Shown here: positions 7,839-16,377 of the stretch, in pieces
How the letters are laid out: each line of letters begins with the position of its first letter
How positions within the stretch are numbered: position 1 is the first letter of the stretch
Source: an uncultured Lachnospiraceae bacterium
GTDB taxonomy: Bacteria > Bacillota > Clostridia > Lachnospirales > Lachnospiraceae
NCBI GenBank assembly: GCA_910586715.1
Contig: CAJUJG010000001.1
Coordinates: forward strand, 56,951 to 81,193
Direction of reading: 5' to 3'
DNA: 24,243 bases
Translations under genes and position numbers: made by a program
Notes under the pieces: model-generated
The model's input: only the letters and a program-made list of their open reading frames with translations
Databases searched by the model: none
What the model was told of the DNA's origin: nothing

Positions 7839-9776
7839 GTGAATGGTAAGAAACTTATCAAAAGCAAACTTTTCAAAAGTGTTCTCAAAGCTGTGATTAC
7901 AGTAGCGGCACTGACAATGGATTACAGTCTTGTCGCCGATGATACAGCGCTGTTTGGCTATACGAATCCGGAAACGCTGTTCGGACCGTTGTCGAAACTG
8001 TTTTATGCGCTCGAAGCGCCGTCGATTGCTGCACTTATGTTAACGGGCTTTTTGACGCTCTTTTACTTGCGTCTGCATGATGTGAAAATACAGTCCCAAC
8101 GTACAATGTCAGGAATTTGGGGATTGGCATTTTTTGCGGCCGTTTGTGCCGTAACTGGGAAATTGCTTTATAATTACAATGATATATGGCTGTTAACCCG
8201 TGGGACGGTACAGGTTTTGAAAGGTCTGATTGTACTTGGCGGGTTGTTTTTGCTTTTTTCGGGGGTGCTTCAGATTGCAGTGTTTGCTCTCTTAAGACCT
8301 TGTGCCCAAAATGGGAATGACAGCAGAATTATGCGGATATTTGATAACAGATATTCGTTTGCCATGATTGCGGCATTGTTGTTTGCAGCGTGGCTGCCAG
8401 TCATAACAGCATATTATCCCGCAGTATTTATGGGAGACAGCGAGGATATTATTTATATGGCATACAATTATCCGTCGGGGATTGAAACAACGGTATTGCC
8501 ACTTAAAGAAGGATGTTATGTTACCAATCATCATCCGGTTTTGTATACGGGATACGTAAGCCTGCTGCTGCATGCTGTAAAATTGTTTGGAGGCAGCAAT
8601 AATCTTGGTATTTTTTGCTGTGCGCTCGTCCAGTGTCTGCTAACACTGTGTGTTCTTGCCTATAGCTGTCTGTACTGTGCAAATAATCTTGGAAATAAAA
8701 GGCTTGCATTTGCGGGAATGTGTTTTTACGCATTGTTTCCGCTAATGCCTAAGTATGCCATTATGATTTCAAAAGATACATTCTTTGCCGATTTGCTGCT
8801 GTTATGGGCGATTTTGATGCATAAGGCAGTAAATGCAGCGGATATAAGGAAAAATATGGCAGCGCTGGCTGCGGTTTCGGCAGCAATTGTGTTAATCAGA
8901 AAAAACGGAGTTTATATCATGATACTGACATTGATTCTTGCCGCGGCGCTTTACCGGCACTTGTGGAAAAGGTGGCTTTGGGTGCTGTTTGCCGTTGTAG
9001 CCGTGAACGGGGTTTATTCCAATATTGTGCTGCCTGCGGCGGGAATTCCGGATGGAAGCGTGAGGGAAATGCTGTCCGTTCCGTTTCAGCAGACAGCGCG
9101 ATATGTAAAATATCATGGTGACGAGGTTACGCAGGAAGAACGCCGTGCAATAGAAAAGGTGCTTGATTATCAAAATCTTGGCAGTCTCTATTCGGAAAAT
9201 CTTTCCGATCCGGTAAAGCGTACTTATAATAAGGCGGCATCGGGCGATGAATTAACGGATTATCTTGCTGTATGGTTCCGTATGTTTTTTAAGCATCCAA
9301 CAGAGTATGCGGCGGCATTTTTAAATAATTATTATGGATATTTTTATCCTGTGGTAAATGACACAATGAAGATAGCAAGGACAAGTGTCGGAAGCATGGC
9401 AAATGTAAACAGGGATGGCTATTTTGATTTTTCGCATTGCTATGGCAGGTTTCATACAGGATTGCGTGATTTGCTGACGTTCTGTGATCTTTTGTGGATG
9501 CGCATTCCTGTTTTGAATATTATGATGACGAGTGCATTATATGTGTGGATTGTGCTCACCGCCTTTTTTCTTAATGGCATCAGGCATGACAGGGCGGCTG
9601 CTTTGCCGGTATTTATGTATATTGCATTAATTCTGACAGTGCTTGTGGGACCGAGTAATGCCATAAATTATGAACGTTATATTTTTCCGTGTATTATGGG
9701 AATGCCGTTTTTGGTAACATTAACTTTGCGTGAAATGAAGCAGACCGCGATATTGGAAGGGAGAAAAAATGCGTGA
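7839..9776 (+). CDS. DUF6020-like polytopic membrane protein, probable GT-C-type enzyme
   Basis: The 645-residue protein has about 12 to 14 predicted membrane helices and a soluble stretch at about 415-505. The first large loop holds FMGDSED (D200, E202, D203) and the next holds NHHPVLYTG (N230, H231, H232), and SKDTF (K312, D313) lies at a helix entry. An acidic motif in the first outer loop is the hallmark of GT-C glycosyltransferases, which use polyprenyl-phosphate sugars as donors outside the membrane. The family fits DUF6020 as I recall it, common in Clostridia. A likely role is adding a side sugar to the polymer after flipping. The GTG start is supported by AAGGAG. It overlaps the next gene by 8 bases. 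The function is inferred from motif placement only. Confidence 0.65.
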   Translation: MNGKKLIKSKLFKSVLKAVITVAALTMDYSLVADDTALFGYTNPETLFGPLSKLFYALEAPSIAALMLTGFLTLFYLRLHDVKIQSQRTMSGIWGLAFFAAVCAVTGKLLYNYNDIWLLTRGTVQVLKGLIVLGGLFLLFSGVLQIAVFALLRPCAQNGNDSRIMRIFDNRYSFAMIAALLFAAWLPVITAYYPAVFMGDSEDIIYMAYNYPSGIETTVLPLKEGCYVTNHHPVLYTGYVSLLLHAVKLFGGSNNLGIFCCALVQCLLTLCVLAYSCLYCANNLGNKRLAFAGMCFYALFPLMPKYAIMISKDTFFADLLLLWAILMHKAVNAADIRKNMAALAAVSAAIVLIRKNGVYIMILTLILAAALYRHLWKRWLWVLFAVVAVNGVYSNIVLPAAGIPDGSVREMLSVPFQQTARYVKYHGDEVTQEERRAIEKVLDYQNLGSLYSENLSDPVKRTYNKAASGDELTDYLAVWFRMFFKHPTEYAAAFLNNYYGYFYPVVNDTMKIARTSVGSMANVNRDGYFDFSHCYGRFHTGLRDLLTFCDLLWMRIPVLNIMMTSALYVWIVLTAFFLNGIRHDRAAALPVFMYIALILTVLVGPSNAINYERYIFPCIMGMPFLVTLTLREMKQTAILEGRKNA

Positions 9777-10530
9777 AATATTAGTATCTGTGATAACACC
9801 GTGTTATAATAGCAGCAGTACCATAGAAAAAACATTGGCGTGTATTGAAAACCAAACCTACAAAAATATAGAATATATTATCATCGACGGTGGTTCTGCG
9901 GATGATACGGTAAAAATTATTAATCAGCATAAGGACAAGCTTCCGAAGCAGCTTAAAATTGTGTCGGAAAAAGATAACGGTATCTATGATGCCATGAATA
10001 AAGGCGTGCGCCTTGCTACAGGTCAGCTGATTGGTATTGTGAACAGTGATGACTGGTATGAAAACGATACTGTTGAGCAGATTGTAAAGAATTATGCGGG
10101 GAACCGGTATGAGGTGATTTACGGAATGCAGCGTAATTTCCTGCGGGAAAAAGAGAAAGCGGTATTTCTTTACCACCATGATTTCCTGCCAGAGCAGATG
10201 ATAACACATCCCACATGTTTTGTGACTGCTGATACGTATCGTGATTTTGGCGTATTTGACACAAACTACCGTTCTGCGGCAGATTATGATTTTATGCTGC
10301 GCTTATATGAGAGTAAAAAAGTTGTCTTTACACCGGTTATGCGTGTGCTTTCCAACTTTAGGCTGGGTGGAATGTCAGGGAGTCAAACAGGTGTTCGAGA
10401 AAACGCCGCCATTCGTTATCAGCGCGGTTATATGGGAAAGAAGAGATACCGTTTTGTGATATTTAAGAGTTATGTTTACCAATGGATGAACCGGAAAAAA
10501 AGGAGAAAAAATAAGAGGTTTAATGCATGA
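9769..10530 (+). CDS. Glycosyltransferase family 2 protein (WcaA/WcaE-like)
   Basis: The 253-residue protein is a compact GT2: SVITPCYNSSSTIEKTL at the start, YIIIDGGSADDTVKII in the nucleotide-binding half, EKDNGIYDAMNKG, a strongly conserved segment of this subgroup, and NSDDW (S93, D94, D95) as metal-binding motif. HPTCF and YRSAADYDFMLRL follow as acceptor-side and catalytic-base regions. The ISEKDNGIYDAMNKG-type subgroup contains many colanic-acid and capsule transferases. The very basic C-terminus (NRKKRRKNKRF) suggests contact with the inner membrane surface. AAGGGAG at 9757-9763 lies 5 bases before the ATG, and the gene starts inside the end of its upstream neighbour. Confidence 0.85.
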   Translation: MREILVSVITPCYNSSSTIEKTLACIENQTYKNIEYIIIDGGSADDTVKIINQHKDKLPKQLKIVSEKDNGIYDAMNKGVRLATGQLIGIVNSDDWYENDTVEQIVKNYAGNRYEVIYGMQRNFLREKEKAVFLYHHDFLPEQMITHPTCFVTADTYRDFGVFDTNYRSAADYDFMLRLYESKKVVFTPVMRVLSNFRLGGMSGSQTGVRENAAIRYQRGYMGKKRYRFVIFKSYVYQWMNRKKRRKNKRFNA

Positions 10531-11657
10531 GGATTGCAGTAATCTCCCTGAACACGGAGAACAAAAATTTAAGTAAATATTATAATTCACAGGCTGAGGG
10601 ACTTGCAAAAGCGCTTGCGGGAATGGGGCATGAGCTGACCGTATACCATCCGGTACCTGACCTTGGGCAGGAACGGGAAAGCATAATGAAGAAAACGGTC
10701 CGGATTGAGTACATCCGGTGCAGACATATAGGGAAACATGCCCTCATAAATCTTTCCATGCTTGACGCGGACAAGGACTGCTATATTACAGCGTCTGACA
10801 ACTATCTCTTTTTAGGGAGTTTTTACCGCTGGTGCAGAAAAAACAAGATTCTTTGCCTGCCGTATATAGGCGTGATTCACAGTAATAATTCTTCTCCAAT
10901 AAAGCGAAAAGCTGTTGACATTTTCTGTAATAATGTTAAATATTATAAGAGAATGCCTACCGTTGTAAAAACGCCTGCATTGGAGCAGGATCTCAGGAAC
11001 AAAGGGGCAAAGCAGCTTTTTTGCGTGCCGGTAGGGTTAGATATGGAGCTTTTACGGCAGGATTATAAAGCTTATCCGGTAAAGTCATTGAAAGAGGAGT
11101 GGCATTATGGGGAGCGGGATAAAATCATTCTTTTTGTAGGAAGGATGACATCTGAAAAGCAGCCCGAAAAAATGATTGATATTTTTAAAAAGATGTATGC
11201 ACAGGACAGTGCATACAGACTCCTTATGGTAGGACAAGGGGAGCTTTTAGAAAATGTGAAAAGCAAAATAGCTGTATGCGGGCTGGAAGACAAAGTTTCC
11301 ATTTATGAAAAGGTGCCAAATGACAGGATGTGGGAACTCTACTGTTTGTCAGAATGCTATATCAATTTGAATACACATGAGATATTCGGTATGGCCATTT
11401 TGGAAGCAATGTATTATGAAAATGTTGTAATTGCGCTGCGTGCACCTGGACCGGAACTGATTATAGATAACAATAAGTCCGGTTATATTTGCGACAGCCA
11501 AGAGGCGCTTATTCAAAAGGCGCTGGTGGCTGACAAAAAAGAAACCGGAGCTGCGGCACACTGTCATGTTACAGAACATTTTTTGTGTGAAAGCGCAGCC
11601 AAAAAGCTTGAGAGCATTATTTGTAACATCATAGAGCAGCAAAGGAGTCAAATTTGA
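10527..11657 (+). CDS. Glycosyltransferase family 4 protein
   Basis: The 376-residue GT-B enzyme has the N-terminal MRIAVISLNTENK strand and SQAEGLAKALAGMGHELTVY helix of the acceptor domain, and a C-terminal donor domain with ILFVGRMTSEKQPEKMIDIF and HEIFGMAILEAM. The last motif gives the E-x7-E pair of GT4 (E285, E293), which binds the nucleotide sugar. GT4 enzymes are retaining transferases working in the cytoplasm. It overlaps the previous stop as ATGA and has AAGAGG 8 bases upstream. It is the last glycosyltransferase before the polyphosphate polymerase, with which it shares a TTGA stop/start overlap. Confidence 0.9.
   Translation: MRIAVISLNTENKNLSKYYNSQAEGLAKALAGMGHELTVYHPVPDLGQERESIMKKTVRIEYIRCRHIGKHALINLSMLDADKDCYITASDNYLFLGSFYRWCRKNKILCLPYIGVIHSNNSSPIKRKAVDIFCNNVKYYKRMPTVVKTPALEQDLRNKGAKQLFCVPVGLDMELLRQDYKAYPVKSLKEEWHYGERDKIILFVGRMTSEKQPEKMIDIFKKMYAQDSAYRLLMVGQGELLENVKSKIAVCGLEDKVSIYEKVPNDRMWELYCLSECYINLNTHEIFGMAILEAMYYENVVIALRAPGPELIIDNNKSGYICDSQEALIQKALVADKKETGAAAHCHVTEHFLCESAAKKLESIICNIIEQQRSQI
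11641..11647 (+). promoter_or_regulatory. Strong Shine-Dalgarno site deciding a TTG start
   Basis: AAAGGAG lies within the end of the GT4 gene, 6 bases before the TTG at 11654. It is the best ribosome-binding match near this junction and makes the rare TTG start of the VTC-domain gene credible, through a four-base TTGA overlap with the GT4 stop. Confidence 0.75.
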
Positions 11658-12352
11658 AGACAAATAATATTTTGAAAATATATCGCCATGAAATGAAATT
11701 TCTGCTTTCGACTGTGGAATATGAGCATCTTAGGAGACTGTTAGGAGCATTGCTTATAAAGGACGAAAATATGAAACAAGGCAGGGATTACTATATACGT
11801 TCGCTTTACTTTGATACGCCTGAAAATAAGGATTATTATGACAAACTGATCGGGATAGCGCAGAGAAAGAAGATCCGGCTTAGGATTTATGATACATCTG
11901 CGGATAAAGTAAAGCTTGAAATCAAAAATAAACAGAATGAGTATTCCGTCAAAGAGACGATGACAATAAGCCGTGAAGAAGCAGTCTTGCTTTCCAAAGG
12001 GGATTATCATGCGCTGGCGGAATATGACAATGATGTGGCAAAAAAAGCACATTTTAACTTGAGTGCATACGCATATATGCCAAAGGTGGTTGTGGACTAT
12101 GAGCGGGAAGCATACCTGCTTCCTGTTGAGAATATCAGGCTGACCTTTGACAAAAGGGTGCGCGCGTTTAAAGGAAACGGGCTTTTTGAGGAAAAAAATG
12201 CGCTTGTGGGAGTGCTGGCTCCGGAGTATATCATTTTGGAGGTAAAATACGATCAGTATCTTCCGGCATATGTAGAAAATATGCTTTCAAGCATTCGCAT
12301 GCAGCGTATGTCAATCAGCAAATATTGTATGGCACGGGAAACAGTTGGTTAG
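11654..12352 (+). CDS. VTC-domain polyphosphate polymerase
   Basis: The 232-residue protein is a stand-alone VTC domain (PF09359), a triphosphate-tunnel fold that in yeast VTC4 makes polyphosphate from ATP. The beta-strand signatures appear in order: YRHEMKFLL, SLYFDTPENKDYYDK, KKIRLRIYD (R75, R77), LEIKNK (E89, K91), VVDYEREAY, RLTFDKRVRA, ILEVKYD (E196, K198) and ISKYCMA. These Arg, Lys and Glu positions correspond to the phosphate and metal-binding tunnel lining. It has no SPX domain and no membrane helix, unlike yeast VTC subunits. It starts with a well-supported TTG. The next gene, a DUF4956 membrane protein, begins 27 bases downstream and may supply the missing membrane part. Confidence 0.9.
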   Translation: MKTNNILKIYRHEMKFLLSTVEYEHLRRLLGALLIKDENMKQGRDYYIRSLYFDTPENKDYYDKLIGIAQRKKIRLRIYDTSADKVKLEIKNKQNEYSVKETMTISREEAVLLSKGDYHALAEYDNDVAKKAHFNLSAYAYMPKVVVDYEREAYLLPVENIRLTFDKRVRAFKGNGLFEEKNALVGVLAPEYIILEVKYDQYLPAYVENMLSSIRMQRMSISKYCMARETVG

Positions 12353-12379
12353 GATGAAAGAAAGGCATGGTTATGAAAC

Positions 12380-13048
12380 ATGAGTAAAAAAGAAATTTTT
12401 AAGTATTTAATTGAATCAAATTCGAGCATCTCCATTTATCAGGTAGTACTCGCAATGACTGCTGCATTGGTGCTCGGTCTCTTTATGTATTTTATCTATA
12501 AAAAGACCTATTCCGGTGTTGTGTATTCAAAGAGTTTTAATCAGACACTGGTGGTTTTGGCGGTAATTGTCACAATGGTTATGACAATCATTGGAGGAAG
12601 CCTTGCCCTCTCTCTTGGTATGGTCGGATCTTTGTCCGTGATTCGTTTCCGTACAGCAATCAAAGAACCAAAAGATATGGCGTTTCTATTTTGGGCGATT
12701 GCAATCGGACTTTCCTGCGGCGCGGAAATGTATGTTGTTGCCGTGGTCGGAAGCGCTGTAATAGCAGTTGTGCTTTTCGTCTTTAGCAGGGATGCTTACG
12801 ATGGAAATAATTATCTGATTGTGGTGCGGGGAAACAGGATTGACAGCGATGCGCTTGAAAAGCTGATTGACGAAAATACAAAAAAATGGCGCGTGCGTAT
12901 GCAGAATGCAACAGGCGACTATGAGGAGATTACTTATGAGGCGGGGCTTAAGAAGAATAATCTTTCAGAGCTTGCAAAGGCAATAAAAGAGATTGATGGG
13001 ACCGAAGCAGTCAACGTGGTGACATATACAGGAGAAGTCATAGGCTGA
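12380..13048 (+). CDS. DUF4956 membrane protein
   Basis: The 222-residue protein has four to five hydrophobic helices within about residues 18-135 and a soluble C-terminal domain of about 85 residues. The conserved DUF4956 core is clear: GGSLALSLGMVGSLSVIRFR, then TAIKEPKDMAFLFWAIAIGL and CGAEMY. The soluble tail (YLIVVRGNRIDSDALEKLI to NVVTYTGEVIG) looks like a small alpha/beta domain. DUF4956 proteins are uncharacterised as far as I know, and often neighbour VTC-domain genes, so a role with polyphosphate (export or membrane anchoring of the polymerase) is a fair inference. The ribosome site is weak: AAAGG lies 14 bases upstream and two out-of-frame ATGs precede the start. Its stop overlaps the CotH gene as TGATG. 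Confidence 0.85.
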   Translation: MSKKEIFKYLIESNSSISIYQVVLAMTAALVLGLFMYFIYKKTYSGVVYSKSFNQTLVVLAVIVTMVMTIIGGSLALSLGMVGSLSVIRFRTAIKEPKDMAFLFWAIAIGLSCGAEMYVVAVVGSAVIAVVLFVFSRDAYDGNNYLIVVRGNRIDSDALEKLIDENTKKWRVRMQNATGDYEEITYEAGLKKNNLSELAKAIKEIDGTEAVNVVTYTGEVIG

Positions 13049-15237
13049 TGAAAAAAAGAAATTTGTCGAAGATTTATGGAATTTTAATCGTTGTGGTACC
13101 GATTGCAGTGATAATGGTGCTTTTGTACGCTAAAGTATTGCAGTTACAGACACATAGCAGCAGGGGAACGCATCTGATGATTAATGAGGTGGTAGCAGAT
13201 AATCTTTCCACATGGAAGGATGAAAAGGGGATTTATGCCGACTGGATAGAGCTGTACAATCCTACAAAGAGTACAATAAACCTAAAGGGATATTATTTGT
13301 CTGATACCAAAAATGAGCTTACAAAATGGGCATTTCCAAATGTTGACATTGAAAGTGACGGATACTTAATTATTTTTTGCGATGGAGATATGGAGGAAGG
13401 CAATTTACATGCTAATTTCTTCATTAATGCGGGTAAGGAAACAATTTATTTAAGTGATGAAAATGAGAATATAATAGACAGCATAAAGCTTGAGGATCAA
13501 CAGTGTGATATTTCTTATGGAAGAATGCATGCAAATGCGGATGCAGTGGGTTTTCTGCCGTACAGTACGCCGCTGGAACCCAATCCTATGTATTTTACAC
13601 AAGGCAAGGAGCTTGAGGCTGATTGGGGAGAGGTTCATTTTTCCCTTGAAGGCGGCTGCTATGATGAAAATATTGCAGTAGAGCTGAGCTGTGATGCAGA
13701 AGGTGCGGCAATTTTATATACACTTGACGGAAGTGAACCGGATATTGATTCGCTTGTTTATAGCGGACCGATTGAGATTACGAATGAAAAGCGCCCCAAT
13801 CAGTATACAACAAAAAAGTGTGTGCTGACGCCGAGTGAGAATGCAGACAATTCGGAAACACAGTATGGCGTGAATGAGGTATATAAAGGAACGGTAATAA
13901 GGGCCAGAGTATTGAAAGATGCGAAACTTTCAAGGTCCGTACAGACCAATACCTATTTTGTCCAATCCGATTATACTTTGCCGATTGTTTCGGTTACGAC
14001 AGACCCATATGCGCTTTTTGATGACAGTGAAGGCGCTTATGTGCTTGGATATACGTATTACACAATGAGAAAGTACGGGGGAAATTCAAGGCGCATTAAT
14101 AGCAATATGCCAAAAGACCTTACAGGGCATGTGGAAATCTTTGATACGGACGGCAGTGTGTTCGAGGACGATATGACATTTGCAATTGCGGGAAAATCAA
14201 GTATTTCAAGAAATATACAAAAAAGTTTTAATGTTGTGCTGGATAACAAAAAAATAACAGGCGATATGTTTGGGGCTTCTGACGAACTGGCATACGAACG
14301 TTTTACATTGCGCGGACCGGGAAGCGGTGTTGTCAAAGAGAATCTTTTTGCATATTCCAGCGCGTTTGTCTCTAATTTTATCAGTGATTATGGTGCAGGA
14401 GCACAGAAAAGCCGGTTCTGTATTTTGTTTATTGATGGGGAATATTGGGGTTTATACAGCCTTATGGAGCCAAAAGGCAAGGAGTATATTCAGAAGCATA
14501 CAGGCGCATCTAAAAAGGATATTACGCTTGTTATACCGTGGAAAAATATTTCGGCAAAAGAGTTTGATGAACTTTTTGAGGCGATTCGTGCGAGAGATTT
14601 TTATCAGGAAGCGGATTACGAATGGATTAAGACAGAGATTAACGTTGATAATTTTATAGAATTTGTGTTTGCCGAGGCATTCTTTGGAAATACGGATGCT
14701 GTGAGCAACGGAGACCATAATCTGCATATATGGAAAGAAAAAGGCGGGTTGTGGAACTGGTATTTATTTGATTTTGACTGCACAATGGTAGATAATGAGA
14801 ATTATTTAAAAGAAATGTTAGAACTGGGGTTTGGAGACAGCGCTGCGGAAGAAAAGAAAAATTTTTCGGCGTGGCTTTTTCAAAGACTTTGGCGGTGTGA
14901 GGCATTTCGCAATGATTTTACCACGTATGTGAGGCATAAGTGCAGCACGGTCTACACAAAAGAAAATGTGACCGCTGCGTTTGAACAACATACGAAAGCA
15001 TATGCAGCAGAAATGCAGGAAAATCTGCTTCGCTGTGAAATGGGCTATACGAGGCTGAAGCAGCTTAGCTTTGCCGTAAGGGGAATCAATGCTGCATATC
15101 AGAATTTTACAATGGAGCAATGGAAGACAGTGGCAAATGATATTTATCGGTTTTTGTCAGGAAGAACTGCGCGTGTATTGGAGTTTTTAGACGAGCTTGA
15201 GCAGGAAGGATACATGCTGCCGCAGTCGGAAGGGTAA
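13048..15237 (+). CDS. Membrane-anchored CotH kinase family protein with lamin-tail and chitobiase-like domains
   Basis: The 729-residue protein starts with a basic stretch and one hydrophobic helix (about 10-30), giving an anchored, mostly extracytoplasmic protein. A lamin-tail domain follows (about 43-150; MINEVVADNLS, DWIELYNPT, LKGYYLSD), then a chitobiase/hexosaminidase C-terminal-type beta-sandwich (about 194-250; ILYTLDGSEPD, YSGPI), then a CotH domain (PF08757, about 310-640; RFTLRGPG, FIDGEYWGLYSLMEP, EAFFGNTDAVSNGDHN, and YLFDFDCTM with D575 and D577). Bacillus CotH is an atypical kinase of spore coat proteins; the LFDFD aspartates fit its metal-binding site. Outside spores the substrate is unknown. 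The TGATG overlap ties it to DUF4956 and the VTC polymerase. How an external domain would get ATP is unclear. Confidence 0.88.
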   Translation: MKKRNLSKIYGILIVVVPIAVIMVLLYAKVLQLQTHSSRGTHLMINEVVADNLSTWKDEKGIYADWIELYNPTKSTINLKGYYLSDTKNELTKWAFPNVDIESDGYLIIFCDGDMEEGNLHANFFINAGKETIYLSDENENIIDSIKLEDQQCDISYGRMHANADAVGFLPYSTPLEPNPMYFTQGKELEADWGEVHFSLEGGCYDENIAVELSCDAEGAAILYTLDGSEPDIDSLVYSGPIEITNEKRPNQYTTKKCVLTPSENADNSETQYGVNEVYKGTVIRARVLKDAKLSRSVQTNTYFVQSDYTLPIVSVTTDPYALFDDSEGAYVLGYTYYTMRKYGGNSRRINSNMPKDLTGHVEIFDTDGSVFEDDMTFAIAGKSSISRNIQKSFNVVLDNKKITGDMFGASDELAYERFTLRGPGSGVVKENLFAYSSAFVSNFISDYGAGAQKSRFCILFIDGEYWGLYSLMEPKGKEYIQKHTGASKKDITLVIPWKNISAKEFDELFEAIRARDFYQEADYEWIKTEINVDNFIEFVFAEAFFGNTDAVSNGDHNLHIWKEKGGLWNWYLFDFDCTMVDNENYLKEMLELGFGDSAAEEKKNFSAWLFQRLWRCEAFRNDFTTYVRHKCSTVYTKENVTAAFEQHTKAYAAEMQENLLRCEMGYTRLKQLSFAVRGINAAYQNFTMEQWKTVANDIYRFLSGRTARVLEFLDELEQEGYMLPQSEG

Positions 15238-15241
15238 GGGG
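15236..15241 (+). promoter_or_regulatory. Shine-Dalgarno site selecting the downstream ATG
   Basis: AAGGGG lies 6 bases before the ATG at 15248 and overlaps the CotH stop codon. An in-frame ATG at 15197 lacks such a site and would add 17 residues inside the CotH gene, so 15248 is taken as the aminotransferase start. Confidence 0.7.
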
Positions 15242-15247
15242 ATACAG

Positions 15248-16339
15248 ATGCAGATTAAATGCAATGTTTTAGACAGGCAGTTTCAGATGCACCAGGAGGA
15301 ATATGAGGAAGCCGCGCTTCGCGTGCTGCGCTCTGGCTGGTATATTCTGGGAAAAGAAGTCGAACAGTTTGAGGAAGCGTTTGTTGTTTATACAGGCAGA
15401 AAATACTGTGTTGGATTAAATTCAGGGCTTGACGCACTGATCATGTCAGTTCGCGCGCTTGGAATCGGCGCGGGGGATGAAGTGATTGTACAGGCAAATA
15501 CGTATATTGCAACAGTGCTTGGCATCACGGAAAATAAGGCAGTGCCTGTGTTTATAGAGCCGGATGAATATTTTAACATGGATGCGGAGCAGATAGAACA
15601 GGCAATAACGCCGAGAACCAAAGCAGTCATGGTGACACATCTCTATGGGCAGGCAAGCAATATGGAGCGGATTGCACAGATTGCAGAGAAGCATCGGCTG
15701 GCACTTATTGAGGATTGCGCGCAGTCGCACGGCGCCAGGTTTGGCGGTAAAATGACGGGGAGCTTCGGCATTTCGGGATGTTTTAGTTTTTATCCGACGA
15801 AAAATCTTGGCGCATTTGGCGACGCGGGTGCGGTGGTGACAGATGACAAAGCATTTGCGGATCAAATCAGAATGATGCGTAATTATGGCAGCCGTGTCAG
15901 GTACTATAACGAAATAGAGGGCTTAAATTCGCGGCTTGACGAGATGCAGGCGGCGCTTCTTCGCGTAAAATTAAAGTATATGGATGAACTGAATGATGAG
16001 CGCAAAAAGTTAGCGGCAGTCTATGACAGAGGGATTCAGAATGATAAAATCATACTTCCCAAAGTAAGAAACGGTGCGGACAGCATTTATCACCAGTACG
16101 TCATCCGCTGTAAGGAGCGCGAAAAGCTTCAGGAGTTTTTGCAGGAGCGGGACATTCAGACACAGATCCATTACCCGATACCGCCTCATCTTGCGGACTG
16201 TTATCGGTATTTGGGGCATGAAAAGGGCGAATTTTTGCTGGCGGAGCAATATGCCAGGGAGGTTTTAAGCCTTCCGGTTTATACGGGCATGACGGACGAA
16301 GAGCAGCAGTATGTGATTGCCGCGATCAACGCATTTTGA
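15248..16339 (+). CDS. DegT/DnrJ/EryC1/StrS sugar aminotransferase (FdtB/QdtB-like)
   Basis: The 363-residue PLP enzyme shows the family motifs: SGWYILGKEVEQFEEAF, GLNSGLDALIMSVRALGIG, DEVIVQANTYIAT, LIEDCAQSHGARFGGK (D156 contacts the PLP ring nitrogen), FSFYPTKNLGAFGDAGAVVT (K185 forms the Schiff base) and NSRLDEMQAALLRVKL. It transfers an amino group to a keto-sugar nucleotide. The next gene encodes an FdtA-type 3,4-ketoisomerase, so the likely product is a dTDP-3-amino-3,6-dideoxyhexose (Fuc3N or Qui3N type). The RmlA and RmlB enzymes needed to make the dTDP-4-keto-6-deoxyglucose precursor are not in this window. The family call is secure, the exact sugar is inferred from context. Confidence 0.9.
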   Translation: MQIKCNVLDRQFQMHQEEYEEAALRVLRSGWYILGKEVEQFEEAFVVYTGRKYCVGLNSGLDALIMSVRALGIGAGDEVIVQANTYIATVLGITENKAVPVFIEPDEYFNMDAEQIEQAITPRTKAVMVTHLYGQASNMERIAQIAEKHRLALIEDCAQSHGARFGGKMTGSFGISGCFSFYPTKNLGAFGDAGAVVTDDKAFADQIRMMRNYGSRVRYYNEIEGLNSRLDEMQAALLRVKLKYMDELNDERKKLAAVYDRGIQNDKIILPKVRNGADSIYHQYVIRCKEREKLQEFLQERDIQTQIHYPIPPHLADCYRYLGHEKGEFLLAEQYAREVLSLPVYTGMTDEEQQYVIAAINAF

Positions 16340-16377
16340 TAAAATAGTAACAATCAGACAGCGAAACGGGAGGATAT

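Noticed and set aside
10915..10946. Promoter-like TTGACA followed by an AT-rich TAAATATTAT stretch inside the GT4 gene
   Set aside because: The -10 box matches poorly at the acceptable 16-base spacing and the better box is 20 bases away; it lies mid-gene and reads naturally as codons.
13345..13373. TTGACA with TTAATT 17 bases downstream inside the CotH gene
   Set aside because: The -10 matches only about half of the consensus and the site is inside the lamin-tail coding region; chance in AT-rich sequence.
16340..16377. Longest intergenic gap as a promoter or terminator
   Set aside because: It holds only a good ribosome site; no hairpin, T-run or paired -35/-10 boxes are seen.
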